Shown here: piece by piece, positions 17,401 through 24,974 of the stretch
How the letters are laid out: each line of letters opens with the position of its first letter
Position numbering within the stretch: position 1 is the first letter of the stretch
From: Vulgatibacter incomptus
GTDB taxonomy: Bacteria > Myxococcota > Myxococcia > Myxococcales > Vulgatibacteraceae
Reading direction: 5' to 3'
DNA: 64,000 nt
Assembly: GCF_001263175.1 (NCBI RefSeq)
Contig: NZ_CP012332.1
Span: forward strand, 3,039,501 to 3,103,500
Notes under the pieces: model-generated
The model's input: only the letters and a program-made list of their open reading frames with translations
Database searches by the model: none
What the model was told of the DNA's origin: nothing
Made by a program: the position numbers and the translations under genes

Positions 17401-19206
17401 TCCAAGACGACGACCTTCCACTACTCCCAGATCCAGAACGCATTTTCCGTGATCGACGACTGCCGGGCGGTGGACGCCACCCGCTTCGAGCCCGCGGCCT
17501 GGGACGAGAAGCGAAACGGCGCCTGGGATCCGCTCTTCGACGGCTTCATGGTCAAGGTGAATGGATCTCACACTCGATGCAAGACGCAGCAGGTCGACTA
17601 CGTGCCCTACGCCTCGCTGCGCTTTCCGACGAACCAGGAGATCCGCACGGAGAGCTATCGAGGCGGACCTTCCGTCGATCCCTCCCTCCGGGTCCGGGTG
17701 CCGTACGGCTTCGCCACCGATCGCTGGGCGGACACAGGAAACGTCTCCGTGCTCCGCTACGACAACGGCGCCGACATCTACGAGCTCTTCGACTTCCTGA
17801 TCGCCCAGAAGGAGATGAGCCACATCCTCGACAACCACCCTCGGAACAAACTCACGTTCAGCGTTCGTGCCACCGTGACTCGCAGCCTCGCCCGCTACGA
17901 CGAGAAACTTCGCGACGCGACGAAGGGCCTCGGCCTCCAGCTCAACATCTGCCGCGACCTTGCCAACAAGGCCGGCCACGATCCTGGCTCGCTCTGCGCC
18001 GCGGTGGTCAAGGCCAACAGCCTGGAAGGCAACCTCCTCGCCTCGGGCCTCGCCTTCGATCACTTCAGCCGGCTGCTCGCCAGGCCTGAGGCCGGACCGC
18101 ACTCCGTCGAGCGCCTCGGCAATGGGAACGACGACGTGCTCCGCTCCGGCGCGCCGAGCGGTGCGCGCCCCGAGGTGATCGTTCCCTACGGCGCCACGGG
18201 CCGGTTCGGCGGCGTCTCGTACGGCGGAATGCCGGTGGGGAACGTCTTCGCCAGAGACGATGACGGCTACAAGCCCTTGGGCGCGGGCTCGTACTACGAG
18301 AAGGCCTGGTCGGCGATGCTGATGACCGAGTCGGTCGACAACTTCATCGGCGCGGGCCTCGACGAATTCGTCGACGCCCGCTTCCGCGCGGTCTCCCTCG
18401 CCGACATCTTCCCGGACGGCTACCGGCGCTGGCTGGCGAACAACCTCACGGGGGACGACGCGATCAAGGGGCCGCGGCTCGCAACCGACGCAGCGTTCCG
18501 CGTCCGAACCGACGCCGACCTTCTCCCGTCCGGAATCGCTTGGACCTCCTGGTGGCCCGCCAGCGGCCCCGAGAGCTGCTCTACCGAGAACATGAGCGTT
18601 CTCTGCACGACCATCCCCGCGAGCTCACGCCCCGTCGATCCGCAGGTGGGCTGGGAGCAGCAGAAGTTCCTGATCGCATACACGCTGATGTATCTGCCCG
18701 AGAATTCGAAACAGGCCTGGCTGGACCAGCTCGCTATCTGGGAAGTCGGCCATGACGACGATCCCGGCTTCGCGAACCGGATCGAGCTCCACGATCCATG
18801 GGGCACGATCTGGGTCGCGAGGACCTTCGGCAAGGAGACGATCTTCGGCAAGACGGTCCAGAAGGGGATCGCCGCCCGGGTGCTCGAGTACGCGAACGAG
18901 CTCGTCTTCAAGGCATACGAGACCGAGCCCGGGACCGACCTCGACGGCGACGGCAGTCCCGACTGGTATGTCCCGGTGCTGGGCTCGAACGACCAGCCCA
19001 GGGTGAAATTCGATCCCACGATGAAGTGGCTCACTCCGAACGGAGCGCCGCCTGCCGGCTGCAACGAGACCGATAACTCCAAGTGCACCTGCGACCAGAA
19101 CCGCGCGTGCGTCGAGCTCGGCAACTACTCGCAGCTCCCGTACTTCCTCCGCCAGGCCCTCGGGAGCTTCGGGTTCAGCGTCCCGGGGATGAAGGGCTCG
19201 CAGTAG
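14404..19206 (+). CDS. large metzincin-type metalloprotease lipoprotein (paralogue 2)
   Basis: 1600-residue paralogue of the first metzincin, collinear from the mature N-terminus (LEKSFFVG) to the C-terminal Cys cluster and PYFLRQA segment. The signal peptide ends in GTGC (Cys36) with Leu at -4, a slightly off-consensus lipobox. The zinc site at 853-863 reads HELGHSVALRH: all three His and the Glu are kept, but the family's Gly is replaced by Ala860. The Met-turn SVMDH is at 926-930, and the calcium-like loop DLDGDGSPD is retained. The ATG has GGAGGGG 9 bases upstream; a longer TTG start would overlap the promoter and is rejected. The 3' end overlaps the convergent alcohol dehydrogenase by 32 bases. 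Confidence 0.87.
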   Translation: MKPRRDRGARRRAQSFFPLRCSSFALLALLALGTGCSKGREPAERVQQPGPHALEKSFFVGKDPGDPSSAPEFYSRATLVGVGYSEGNDERFTAASERLARLKWTIYEDFLIGRLTYERVDGNSVDRLRNDGVIAAMFRIGRHVDFQRRYNPATGENLYVEDTESRPWYERKYMQVDWSKNLNTDSYDFDTLSMMGVYGGVKYEPSSYYLNDPADPDAPRFDLENGYFDITTKVFAVPQQVDLRHLGWGIDSYPACFLGDTIGSGSGPSTSCNPAELTIRQSFKRVTNTDYEPADWDGYRSQAFGALTSNRFAPRGYEYGGDRQNRFINRYNIWERSHFYRDPAAMTGAIECSTPATTPADADPNRGFAANGTADECVSAGAGSRCDTFNQKCTLPFRARKVRPQPLFFTLGSNLDYFDATDRATQEWDTALRAAVMSARYAECMATRGKGSAEAACEDRFPVYFGQQEENDDAIALSREMDSCLRGKAYPDFAGRCDEVAEQLGRDRGYSKGVIEVAKLNRILVLCHSPVEANDPAECGGPRLPAGVTARKCEEARDVRDLGTMEICDGALSARRGDLRYHQVNVLAAPQSGSPWAIMADASDPLSGEKISASIDVSSHVTDLLSQDLVDIARYAAGELPKGGLNEAEFVYDWSGVAKAASKGGGALPPLTREELERRLAEASGVSPETFREASLDRLPSAIVGQVDAIAARVDGIRSDVNAPSDFEPIYEARRKAAVDDHLDMALTTKAMQEYAGSAFNFPGFMTLASPLQGANPVLARKMRSAKEVALAEHGACVLGDPPAPVSIANLARHLERKFGAVDSKDGVASQLERAERMRRYLASRLHSSLIAHELGHSVALRHNFVSSSDAWGYRPQYWQLRTRDGERKEACTDLNTPADCVGPRYFDPVSDEQSDELIQMFMHSSVMDHPGEILQDMVGLGAYDFAAARSFYGDTIAVFGDPSYRAGLPRGTGMLAKDGNFGGTIGMRPMIGGEGKDASKTTTFHYSQIQNAFSVIDDCRAVDATRFEPAAWDEKRNGAWDPLFDGFMVKVNGSHTRCKTQQVDYVPYASLRFPTNQEIRTESYRGGPSVDPSLRVRVPYGFATDRWADTGNVSVLRYDNGADIYELFDFLIAQKEMSHILDNHPRNKLTFSVRATVTRSLARYDEKLRDATKGLGLQLNICRDLANKAGHDPGSLCAAVVKANSLEGNLLASGLAFDHFSRLLARPEAGPHSVERLGNGNDDVLRSGAPSGARPEVIVPYGATGRFGGVSYGGMPVGNVFARDDDGYKPLGAGSYYEKAWSAMLMTESVDNFIGAGLDEFVDARFRAVSLADIFPDGYRRWLANNLTGDDAIKGPRLATDAAFRVRTDADLLPSGIAWTSWWPASGPESCSTENMSVLCTTIPASSRPVDPQVGWEQQKFLIAYTLMYLPENSKQAWLDQLAIWEVGHDDDPGFANRIELHDPWGTIWVARTFGKETIFGKTVQKGIAARVLEYANELVFKAYETEPGTDLDGDGSPDWYVPVLGSNDQPRVKFDPTMKWLTPNGAPPAGCNETDNSKCTCDQNRACVELGNYSQLPYFLRQALGSFGFSVPGMKGSQ

Positions 19207-20188
19207 GGAGGAGCACGGCGGCGCCGCGGCGGATCCGGCCCGACCGGAGCGCCTCGAGCGCGTCGTTCGCCCGCTCCAGAGGGAAGGTCCGGATCGTGGT
19301 CCGGACCTTCGCCCTCGGAGCGAGCTCGAGGAACTCGCGGGCGTCTTCGCGGGTGAGGTTGGCGACGGACCGCAGCACCCGCTCACCCCAGAGGAGCTCG
19401 TAGGGAAACGACGGGATGTCGCTCATGTGGATCCCGGCGCAGACCACGGTCCCGCCCTTTCCGACGGCACCGAGGGCGGCGGGGACGAGGGATCCCACCG
19501 GCGCGAAGACGATCGCGGCGTCGAGCTCGACGGGCGGGAGCTCGGTGGACGCTCCCGCCCATGACGCGCCGAGCTCCCTGGCGAAGTCCTGGGCCTCGGC
19601 GTCGCCCTCGCGGGTGAAGGCGTAGATCTCCCGGCCCTGCCACAGCGCCACCTGGGTCACGAGGTGGGCCGCCGCGCCGAAGCCGTAGATCCCGACTCGC
19701 CTCGCGTCTTTCGTCATCCGTAGCGAGCGGTAGCCGATCAGGCCGGCGCAGAGAAGCGGGGCCGCCTCCTCGTCCGAATAGCCGGACGGCAGCGGAAAGA
19801 CGTAGCGCGCGTCGGCGACCACGTGCTCGGCATATCCGCCGTCGAGCTGGTACCCCGTGAAGAGGGCGCGATCGCAGAGGTTCTCCCTGCCGGAGAGGCA
19901 AAAAGCGCAGGCGCCGCAGGTCCAGCCCACCCAGGGCACGCCGACGCGGTCGCCGATCTGGAATCCGTCCACCTCGGGCCCGAGCGCCTCCACGCGCCCC
20001 ACGATCTCGTGGCCCGGGACCAGCGGAAGCTTGGGGTGCTCCAGCTCGCCGTCGACCACATGAAGGTCTGTCCGACAGACGCCGCAAGCGCTCACGGCGA
20101 TCCGAACCTCTCCCCGTCCGGGCGTGGGCGTCGGGAGCTCTCGGAGCACCAGCGGCCGCTTCGGCTCCTCGAGGACCATCGCTCTCAT
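19175..20188 (-). CDS. zinc-dependent alcohol dehydrogenase family protein
   Basis: Medium-chain dehydrogenase/reductase of 337 residues that oxidises alcohols or reduces aldehydes with NAD(P)H. Catalytic zinc residues are visible at Cys38 (GVCRTD) and His60-Glu61. Structural zinc cysteines are at 91, 94, 97 and 105. The Rossmann motif is in IYGFGAAAH. The pattern fits the AdhA-like 'zinc-binding alcohol dehydrogenase family' subgroup. A start four codons earlier is possible, but GGAGGG precedes the chosen ATG by 4 bases. The gene converges on and overlaps metzincin 2. The substrate cannot be told. Confidence 0.9.
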   Translation of the reverse strand: MRAMVLEEPKRPLVLRELPTPTPGRGEVRIAVSACGVCRTDLHVVDGELEHPKLPLVPGHEIVGRVEALGPEVDGFQIGDRVGVPWVGWTCGACAFCLSGRENLCDRALFTGYQLDGGYAEHVVADARYVFPLPSGYSDEEAAPLLCAGLIGYRSLRMTKDARRVGIYGFGAAAHLVTQVALWQGREIYAFTREGDAEAQDFARELGASWAGASTELPPVELDAAIVFAPVGSLVPAALGAVGKGGTVVCAGIHMSDIPSFPYELLWGERVLRSVANLTREDAREFLELAPRAKVRTTIRTFPLERANDALEALRSGRIRRGAAVLLPTASPSSPGR

Positions 20189-20244
20189 CGCGCCCTCCAT
20201 CTTTCGCGTGGACTCCCCGGAGCCCTGCGATTAACCAAGTGGGG

Positions 20245-20631
20245 ATGAGAATCCTCCACACGATGATCCGGGTCGGCAACCTCGAGCGCTCGCTCGATTT
20301 CTACACCCGCGTGCTGGGCATGAAGCTCCTGCGCCAGCACGAGTATCCGGGGGGACGATTCACCCTCGCCTTCGTCGGCTACGGCCCGGAGGAGAGCCAC
20401 GCGGTGATCGAGCTCACCTGGAACTGGGACACCGACCGGTACGACCTGGGCGACGGCTTCGGTCACATCGCACTCGGAGTCGACGACATCTACACGCGCT
20501 GCGATCAGATCCGCGCTGCGGGCGGAAAGGTGGTTCGAGAGCCGGCGCCGATGAAACACGGCACGACGGTGATCGCCTTCATCGAGGATCCCGACGGCTA
20601 CAAGATCGAGCTGATCCAGGGCAGCAAGTGA
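20245..20631 (+). CDS. gloA: lactoylglutathione lyase (glyoxalase I)
   Basis: 128-residue cytoplasmic enzyme that isomerises the methylglyoxal-glutathione hemithioacetal to lactoylglutathione. All four metal ligands of the E. coli-type nickel enzyme are in register: His5, Glu56, His74 and Glu122. The motifs FVGYGPEE and [11 protein letters not shown] are conserved. The short form lacking the extra loop suggests Ni/Co rather than Zn dependence. The ATG start reproduces the family N-terminus ([10 protein letters not shown]); a GTG two codons earlier is unnecessary. Its stop overlaps the possible GTG start of the downstream SDR. Confidence 0.95.
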   Translation: MRILHTMIRVGNLERSLDFYTRVLGMKLLRQHEYPGGRFTLAFVGYGPEESHAVIELTWNWDTDRYDLGDGFGHIALGVDDIYTRCDQIRAAGGKVVREPAPMKHGTTVIAFIEDPDGYKIELIQGSK

Positions 20632-21497
20632 ACGGCGGAGCCGAAGGCGGAGCAAACGAAAGGAAGAGCGTTTCCGCGCGAAGCGCGGCTGAAGGAATCG
20701 GGCCCGCTTCTGCGGGACCGATTTCTTCACACGCTCCGAGCCGCTGGCGCACCGCGCTGGTGACCGGCGCCTCGAGCGGCCTGGGCGCCTCGCTCGCGAA
20801 GCGACTCGCGGCAGGGGGCGCGGAGGTCGCGCTGTGCGCCAGGCGAGCCGAGCTCCTCGAGGAGCTCGCCGCCGAGATCCGCAGCGCGGGAGGGAAGGCG
20901 CGGATCTATCCGGCGGACCTCTCCGATCCGGTCGCGACGCAGGCCCTGGTGAGGCGCGTCGACGACGAGCTCGGCGGCCTCGACCTCGTGATCGCCAACG
21001 CCGGCATCGGGGTCACCCGCTGGGCCGGCAAGCTCGATTGGGAGGCGATCGCGCCCACCGTCGACCTCGACGTCTCCGGGGCGGTTGCGACGCTCACCGC
21101 CGTGCTCCCGCGAATGGTGGAGCGCAAGCGCGGGCACATCGTGGGGATCTCCAGCCTCGCCGGCTACCGGGGCATGCCCCGCAGCGCGGCCTACAGCGCA
21201 TCGAAGGCATTCCTTGCGGTCTTCCTCGAGAGCCTCCGGGTGGACCTGCGCGGCACGGGCGTGACGGTCACCGACGTGAGGCCCGGCTTCGTCCGCACGC
21301 CGCTCATCGACGCAAACCCGTATCCGATGCCGTTCCTCCTGGAAGTCGAGGACGCCACCGAGCGGATGATCCGGGGGATCGAGCAGGGCAAGGCCGTGGT
21401 CGCGTTCCCGTGGCCTCTGGCGACGATCGTGCGGCTGTCCCGGCTGGTGCCCGCCTCGCTCTACGACCGGGTCATGGGCGGCCTGCGCACGCGCTAG
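20628..21497 (+). CDS. SDR-family oxidoreductase with repeat-derived N-terminal extension
   Basis: Short-chain dehydrogenase with TGASSGLG (46-53), NAG (124-126), Ser175/176 and the catalytic pair Tyr189-xxx-Lys193. The GTG at 20628 overlaps the gloA stop by 4 bases, which fits coupled translation. Residues ~4-38 are then encoded by a dispersed palindromic repeat rather than by SDR sequence. No ATG lies between that GTG and the first beta-strand. The next GTG is Val45, inside the strand, and would trim it. So the element either inserted into and extended the gene or replaced the original start. The C-terminus has a membrane-proximal helix ([19 protein letters not shown]). Substrate unknown. 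Confidence 0.82.
   Translation: MNGGAEGGANERKSVSARSAAEGIGPASAGPISSHAPSRWRTALVTGASSGLGASLAKRLAAGGAEVALCARRAELLEELAAEIRSAGGKARIYPADLSDPVATQALVRRVDDELGGLDLVIANAGIGVTRWAGKLDWEAIAPTVDLDVSGAVATLTAVLPRMVERKRGHIVGISSLAGYRGMPRSAAYSASKAFLAVFLESLRVDLRGTGVTVTDVRPGFVRTPLIDANPYPMPFLLEVEDATERMIRGIEQGKAVVAFPWPLATIVRLSRLVPASLYDRVMGGLRTR
20639..20740 (+). repeat. dispersed palindromic element, copy 1
   Basis: 102 bases matching a stretch near 38.1 kb with eight mismatches and no gaps. It can fold with a CGCGC / GCGCG hairpin and a long CCCGC-TTCT-GCGGG hairpin, enclosed by GAGCGT / ACGCTC. It lies in frame inside the N-terminus of the SDR gene. The left terminal inverted repeat seen in copy 2 is missing here, so this copy may be truncated. 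Confidence 0.85.
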
Positions 21498-22837
21498 TGA
21501 AGGGGCGGACGCTCCTCCTCCTCGCGCCTCCTGGCCTGCATCCGCTCGACGTCGATCTCCGACGGCTCGACGAGACGCGCGGGCTTTCCGGCCTCGATGC
21601 GGCGTCCGGTGATCAGGCGGGCCCCCTTCCGGTACGTGAAGTACGAGAAAGCCCACTCCGCGAGGACGAACGCCCGGTTGCGGAAGCCGATCAGGTAGAA
21701 GACGTGGACGAAGACCCACGCGAGCCACGCGAGGAAGCCGTCGACGCGCAGCCGACCCATCTCGAGCACGGCGCGGGAGCGCCCGACCGTGGCCATGACG
21801 CCCTTGTCCCGATAGCTGAAGGGCTTCCGAGCCTCTCCCCCGAGCGTGCGCCCGATGTTCGCCGCGACGCTGCGGGCCTGCTGCATCGCCACCGGCGCGA
21901 CGCCCGGGAGCGGCTTGCCTTCCGGCCCGCGGAAGGAGGCCATGTCGCCGATCACGAAGGCCTCCGGATGACCGGGGATCGAGCAGTCGTCGCCGACGAT
22001 CACCCTGCCCCCTCGGTCGAGCGCCACGCCGAGGCGCGCCGTCAGCGGCCTCGCCTGGACGCCGGCGGCCCACGTCACCGTCCCCGACTCGAGCAGCTCG
22101 CCGCCGACATGGACGCCGTCCTCGTCGATGGAGGTCACCTTCTCCCCCGTCATCACCTCGACACCGAGCTCGCCCAGGTGCCTGGCCGCCTTCTCGGCGA
22201 GGCTCTCGTCGAAGGCCGGCAGGATCCGGGGGAGCATCTCGAGGAGGACGATCCTCGCCTCCGCGGGTCTCGCGACTCGGAAGTCCCGCGCGAGGGTGCG
22301 GCGCGAGAGCTCCGCGAGGGCCCCGGCGAGCTCGACGCCCGTGGGGCCGCCGCCGATCACCACGAAGGTGAGGAGCTTGCGACGGGCCTCGTCGTCGGCC
22401 GTCCGCTCCGCTGCCTCGAAGGCGAGGAGCACCCTCCTCCGGAGCTCGATCGCGTCGTCGAGGTCCTTGAGGCCCAGGCTGTTGCTCGACCACTCGAGGT
22501 TGCCGAAGTAGTTGGTCTGCGCGCCTGCCGCGACGATCAGGTACTCGTACGAGAGCGGCCGCTCGTCGCGGAGGGTGACCTCCCGGTTCTCGAGGTCGAT
22601 GTCCTTGACCTCGTCCAGGAGCACCCGGGTGTTCTCCTGCTTCCGGAGCACCGAGCGGATCGGGGTGGCCACCTCCGAGGTCGACAGTCCGGAGGTGGCG
22701 ACCTGGTAGAGAAGCGGAGCGAAGAGGTGGTGGTTGCACCGGTCCACGAGCGTGACCTTGACCGGTGCGTGCTTCAGGGACTTTGCCGCGGTGAGTCCGC
22801 CGAACCCGCCGCCGATGATCAACACGTGGGGCGCCAT
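21494..22837 (-). CDS. ndh: type II NADH dehydrogenase (NAD(P)/FAD-dependent oxidoreductase)
   Basis: 447-residue single-subunit, non-proton-pumping NADH:quinone oxidoreductase. The N-terminal FAD site GGGFGG is at 9-14, and the NADH site IGGGPTGVE is at ~161-169. The ATG-like segment GDMASF and the quinone/FAD segment GVAPVAMQQ follow. A C-terminal amphipathic part (FLAWLAWVFVHVFYLIGF) probably attaches it to the inner membrane. It lies 56 bases downstream of thiD on the same strand and converges with the SDR gene, overlapping it by 4 bases. A related FAD-dependent quinone reductase is the main alternative. Confidence 0.88.
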   Translation of the reverse strand: MAPHVLIIGGGFGGLTAAKSLKHAPVKVTLVDRCNHHLFAPLLYQVATSGLSTSEVATPIRSVLRKQENTRVLLDEVKDIDLENREVTLRDERPLSYEYLIVAAGAQTNYFGNLEWSSNSLGLKDLDDAIELRRRVLLAFEAAERTADDEARRKLLTFVVIGGGPTGVELAGALAELSRRTLARDFRVARPAEARIVLLEMLPRILPAFDESLAEKAARHLGELGVEVMTGEKVTSIDEDGVHVGGELLESGTVTWAAGVQARPLTARLGVALDRGGRVIVGDDCSIPGHPEAFVIGDMASFRGPEGKPLPGVAPVAMQQARSVAANIGRTLGGEARKPFSYRDKGVMATVGRSRAVLEMGRLRVDGFLAWLAWVFVHVFYLIGFRNRAFVLAEWAFSYFTYRKGARLITGRRIEAGKPARLVEPSEIDVERMQARRREEEERPPLH

Positions 22838-22893
22838 ACCCGGAACCTAATCGCGCAGCGCCGGGTGTGCCGGGTCGCGCCGGGTCCGCTGAA

Positions 22894-23670
22894 TCAGCCC
22901 ATGTGATCCACCGGGCCGAGGCCCTTGCCCAGGTCGGGGCCGTTCGAGATGGCCCGCTGGATGAAATCCTTGGCATCGGCCACCGCCTCCCGGAGCGGCT
23001 GCCCGAGCGCGAGGCCGGCGGTGATCGCGGCGGACGCGGTGCAGCCCGTGCCATGGGTGCTGCGGGTCGCGAGCTTCGGCGCGGAGAAGCGGTGGAGCTC
23101 CTCTCCATCGAAGAGGATGTCGATCGCCAGCTCGCCGGGCAGGCTGCCGCCCTTGAGCCAGACCGCCTTCGGCCCGAGGGCGGCGAGGGCCCTGGCCGCC
23201 TCCCGCATCTCGCCCTCGTCGACGGGCGTCGCGCCGAGGAGCGCGCCGGCCTCGTGGAGGTTCGGCGTGAGCAGGCTCGCCTTGGGCAGCAGGTGGCGCT
23301 TCAGCGCGTCGATCGCCTCGGGCCCCAGCAGCGGGGCGCCGTGCTTCGAGATCATCACGGGATCGACCACCAGCGGCCAGAGGCCGTGGCGCTCCACCGC
23401 CCAAGCCACCGCCTCGATCGCCTCTGGCGAGCCCAGGGCGCCCGTCTTGGTCGCGTCCGGGCGAAGGTCCCCCGCGACGGACTCCACCTGCGCGAGGATC
23501 GCCTCCGGCGCGATCGGGTAGACGCCCTGGACACCCACGGTGTTCTGCGCCGTCACGAGGGTGATCGCGCTCGTGCCGTAGACTCCGAAGCGGAAGAAGG
23601 TCTTGAGGTCGGCCTGGATCCCGGCTCCGCCTCCGGAGTCCGATCCCGCGATCGTGAGCGCCTTGCGCAT
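22894..23670 (-). CDS. thiD: hydroxymethylpyrimidine/phosphomethylpyrimidine kinase
   Basis: 258-residue ribokinase-family enzyme that phosphorylates HMP and HMP-P in thiamine synthesis. The N-terminus MRKALTIAGSDSGGGAGIQ is the family signature. Family segments T-A-Q-N-T-V-G-V-Q, DPVMISKHG and the anion-hole motif GTGCTASAAI are present, ending with DAKDFIQRAI. The ATG is chosen at the signature; an upstream in-frame extension has no homology pattern. No other thiamine gene is nearby, and no THI-box is evident in the short leader. Confidence 0.93.
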   Translation of the reverse strand: MRKALTIAGSDSGGGAGIQADLKTFFRFGVYGTSAITLVTAQNTVGVQGVYPIAPEAILAQVESVAGDLRPDATKTGALGSPEAIEAVAWAVERHGLWPLVVDPVMISKHGAPLLGPEAIDALKRHLLPKASLLTPNLHEAGALLGATPVDEGEMREAARALAALGPKAVWLKGGSLPGELAIDILFDGEELHRFSAPKLATRSTHGTGCTASAAITAGLALGQPLREAVADAKDFIQRAISNGPDLGKGLGPVDHMG

Positions 23671-23770
23671 CGGTCGTCGATTCTCCCCGGCCACCCGCGG
23701 CCGCGCCGCCCTTGTAGCCCGATCCGACGGGAAGCGCACCGGGCGGAGAGACGGCGAACGAAGCGGACGA

Positions 23771-23800
23771 TTGAGCCGGCCCGCTCCGGGCTGGTACAAC
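23771..23800 (+). promoter_or_regulatory. possible sigma-70 promoter for the SDR gene
   Basis: TTGAGC and TACAAC are separated by 18 bases in the divergent gap between thiD and the SDR gene, about 75 bases before the GTG. It is a weak-to-moderate consensus match and not unique in GC-rich DNA. Confidence 0.3.
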
Positions 23801-23875
23801 TCCCCCCTCTTCGCCCAAACAGGCGACCAACGAGGCGGCCCTTGGCTGGCGCCTCACCTCACGCGGGAGCGGAAC

Positions 23876-24622
23876 GTGCTGCTACAGGATCTGAAGATCA
23901 TCGTCACCGGCGGGGCCCAGGGCATGGGCGCCCACTTCGCCAGGCAGCTCCACGCCGCCGGCGCCAAGGTCGCGGTCGGCGACGTGAACGACGCCGGCCT
24001 CGCCGAGCTGCCCAAGGGCATCTTCACGCGCAAGCTCGACGTCTCGAGCGAGGCGGATTGCGAGTCCTTCGTTGCCGAGGCGGCGGAGGCGATGGGCGGC
24101 CTGAACGGTCTCGTCAACAACGCCGGCATCCTGCGCGACGGCCTCCTCGTGAAGAAGGACAAGACCACCGGCGCCATCACCAAGCTCACGGCCGCTCAGT
24201 GGAACTCGGTGATCGCCGTGAACCTCACGGGCGCGACCTTCATGACCCGCGAGGTCGTGGCGAAGATGGCCGAGACCGGTAGCCGCCCGGGCGTGATCGT
24301 CAACCTCTCGTCCGTCGCCCGGCACGGCAACCGGGGCCAGTCGAACTACACGGCCGCCAAGGCCGCCCTCGCCGCAAACACCGTCACCTGGGCGCGCGAG
24401 TTCGCCGCCTTCGGGATCCGCGTCGGCGCCGTCGCGCCGGGCATGATCGAGACCCCGATGACCGCGGGCATGAACCCGAAGGCCCACGACGCGCTGGTCG
24501 CCGCGATCCCCGTGGGTCGCACCGGCGTGCCCGAGGACATCTGGCTCGCGGTGAAGTTCGTCCTGGAGTGCGATTACTTCAACGGCCGCGTGATCGACGT
24601 CGACGGCGGCCTGTCGATCTGA
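23876..24622 (+). CDS. SDR-family oxidoreductase (FabG-like)
   Basis: 248-residue NAD(P)-dependent short-chain dehydrogenase. TGGAQGMG is at 11-18, NNAG at 81-84, Ser145/146, and the catalytic Tyr158-xxx-Lys162. The C-terminus DVDGGLSI is typical of FabG-like enzymes. The chosen GTG has GGGAG about 8 bases upstream and gives the expected N-terminus (LLQDLKIIVTGG); the longer frame upstream is non-coding in character. It stands alone after the divergent thiD promoter region and is followed by a strong hairpin. A 3-oxoacyl or 3-hydroxyacyl-CoA substrate is likely but unproven. Confidence 0.9.
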   Translation: MLLQDLKIIVTGGAQGMGAHFARQLHAAGAKVAVGDVNDAGLAELPKGIFTRKLDVSSEADCESFVAEAAEAMGGLNGLVNNAGILRDGLLVKKDKTTGAITKLTAAQWNSVIAVNLTGATFMTREVVAKMAETGSRPGVIVNLSSVARHGNRGQSNYTAAKAALAANTVTWAREFAAFGIRVGAVAPGMIETPMTAGMNPKAHDALVAAIPVGRTGVPEDIWLAVKFVLECDYFNGRVIDVDGGLSI

Positions 24623-24650
24623 CGGGCGCCCGCGCCTTTCGCTCGGACCT

Positions 24651-24680
24651 CGTGGAGCTCGTGTTCGAACGAGCTCCACG
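24651..24680 (+). terminator. 12-base perfect hairpin, probable terminator
   Basis: CGTGGAGCTCGT and ACGAGCTCCACG pair perfectly around GTTCGA, starting 28 bases after the SDR stop. The T-run that follows is short (GGTTTCG), so termination efficiency is uncertain. Confidence 0.6.
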
Positions 24681-24728
24681 GGTTTCGTGGCGATTGCGCC
24701 CTGGCCGGATCGCGCCCAAGCTCGTGTC

Positions 24729-24974
24729 ATGAGCCGGTTCGAGCGAGAGAGGCTGGGGCGCTGCGACTTCCTCGACGTCCTCGAGGAGTCGGTCCTCATG
24801 CACGTCGACGTCGAGGTGGAGCTCGCTGGCGGCGAGACCTTCGTCGACCGGCTACGCGACGTCCGAACGGAGTCCGGCGTCGATTACGCGGTCTTCCTGG
24901 AGCACCCGCGGGTCGAGGTAGCCTCCATCGCCGCGGTCACCCGCCGCAGCCTGCCCCACACCTACCCCGCCTGA
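24729..24974 (+). CDS. small protein resembling Rho-binding antiterminator (Rof)
   Basis: 81-residue cytoplasmic protein. A CDFLDVLE segment is followed by strands HVDVEVELAGGE, a D-x-R turn, VDYAVFLE and a final VEVASIAAVTRR strand. This order resembles the Rof/YaeO fold (C-x2-YD-x-LE, then a small beta-barrel), which binds Rho and blocks termination. Overall length and the Asp/Glu-rich surface agree. The match is by pattern only and could be coincidental. The ATG is preceded by no strong ribosome site. It ends overlapping the convergent tRNA-nucleotidyltransferase gene by 13 bases. Confidence 0.5.
   Translation: MSRFERERLGRCDFLDVLEESVLMHVDVEVELAGGETFVDRLRDVRTESGVDYAVFLEHPRVEVASIAAVTRRSLPHTYPA

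Noticed and set aside
20727-23108. Long minus-strand frame across the SDR and NDH-2 genes
   Set aside because: It is low-complexity Arg/Pro/Gly sequence opposite or out of frame with well-recognised enzymes.
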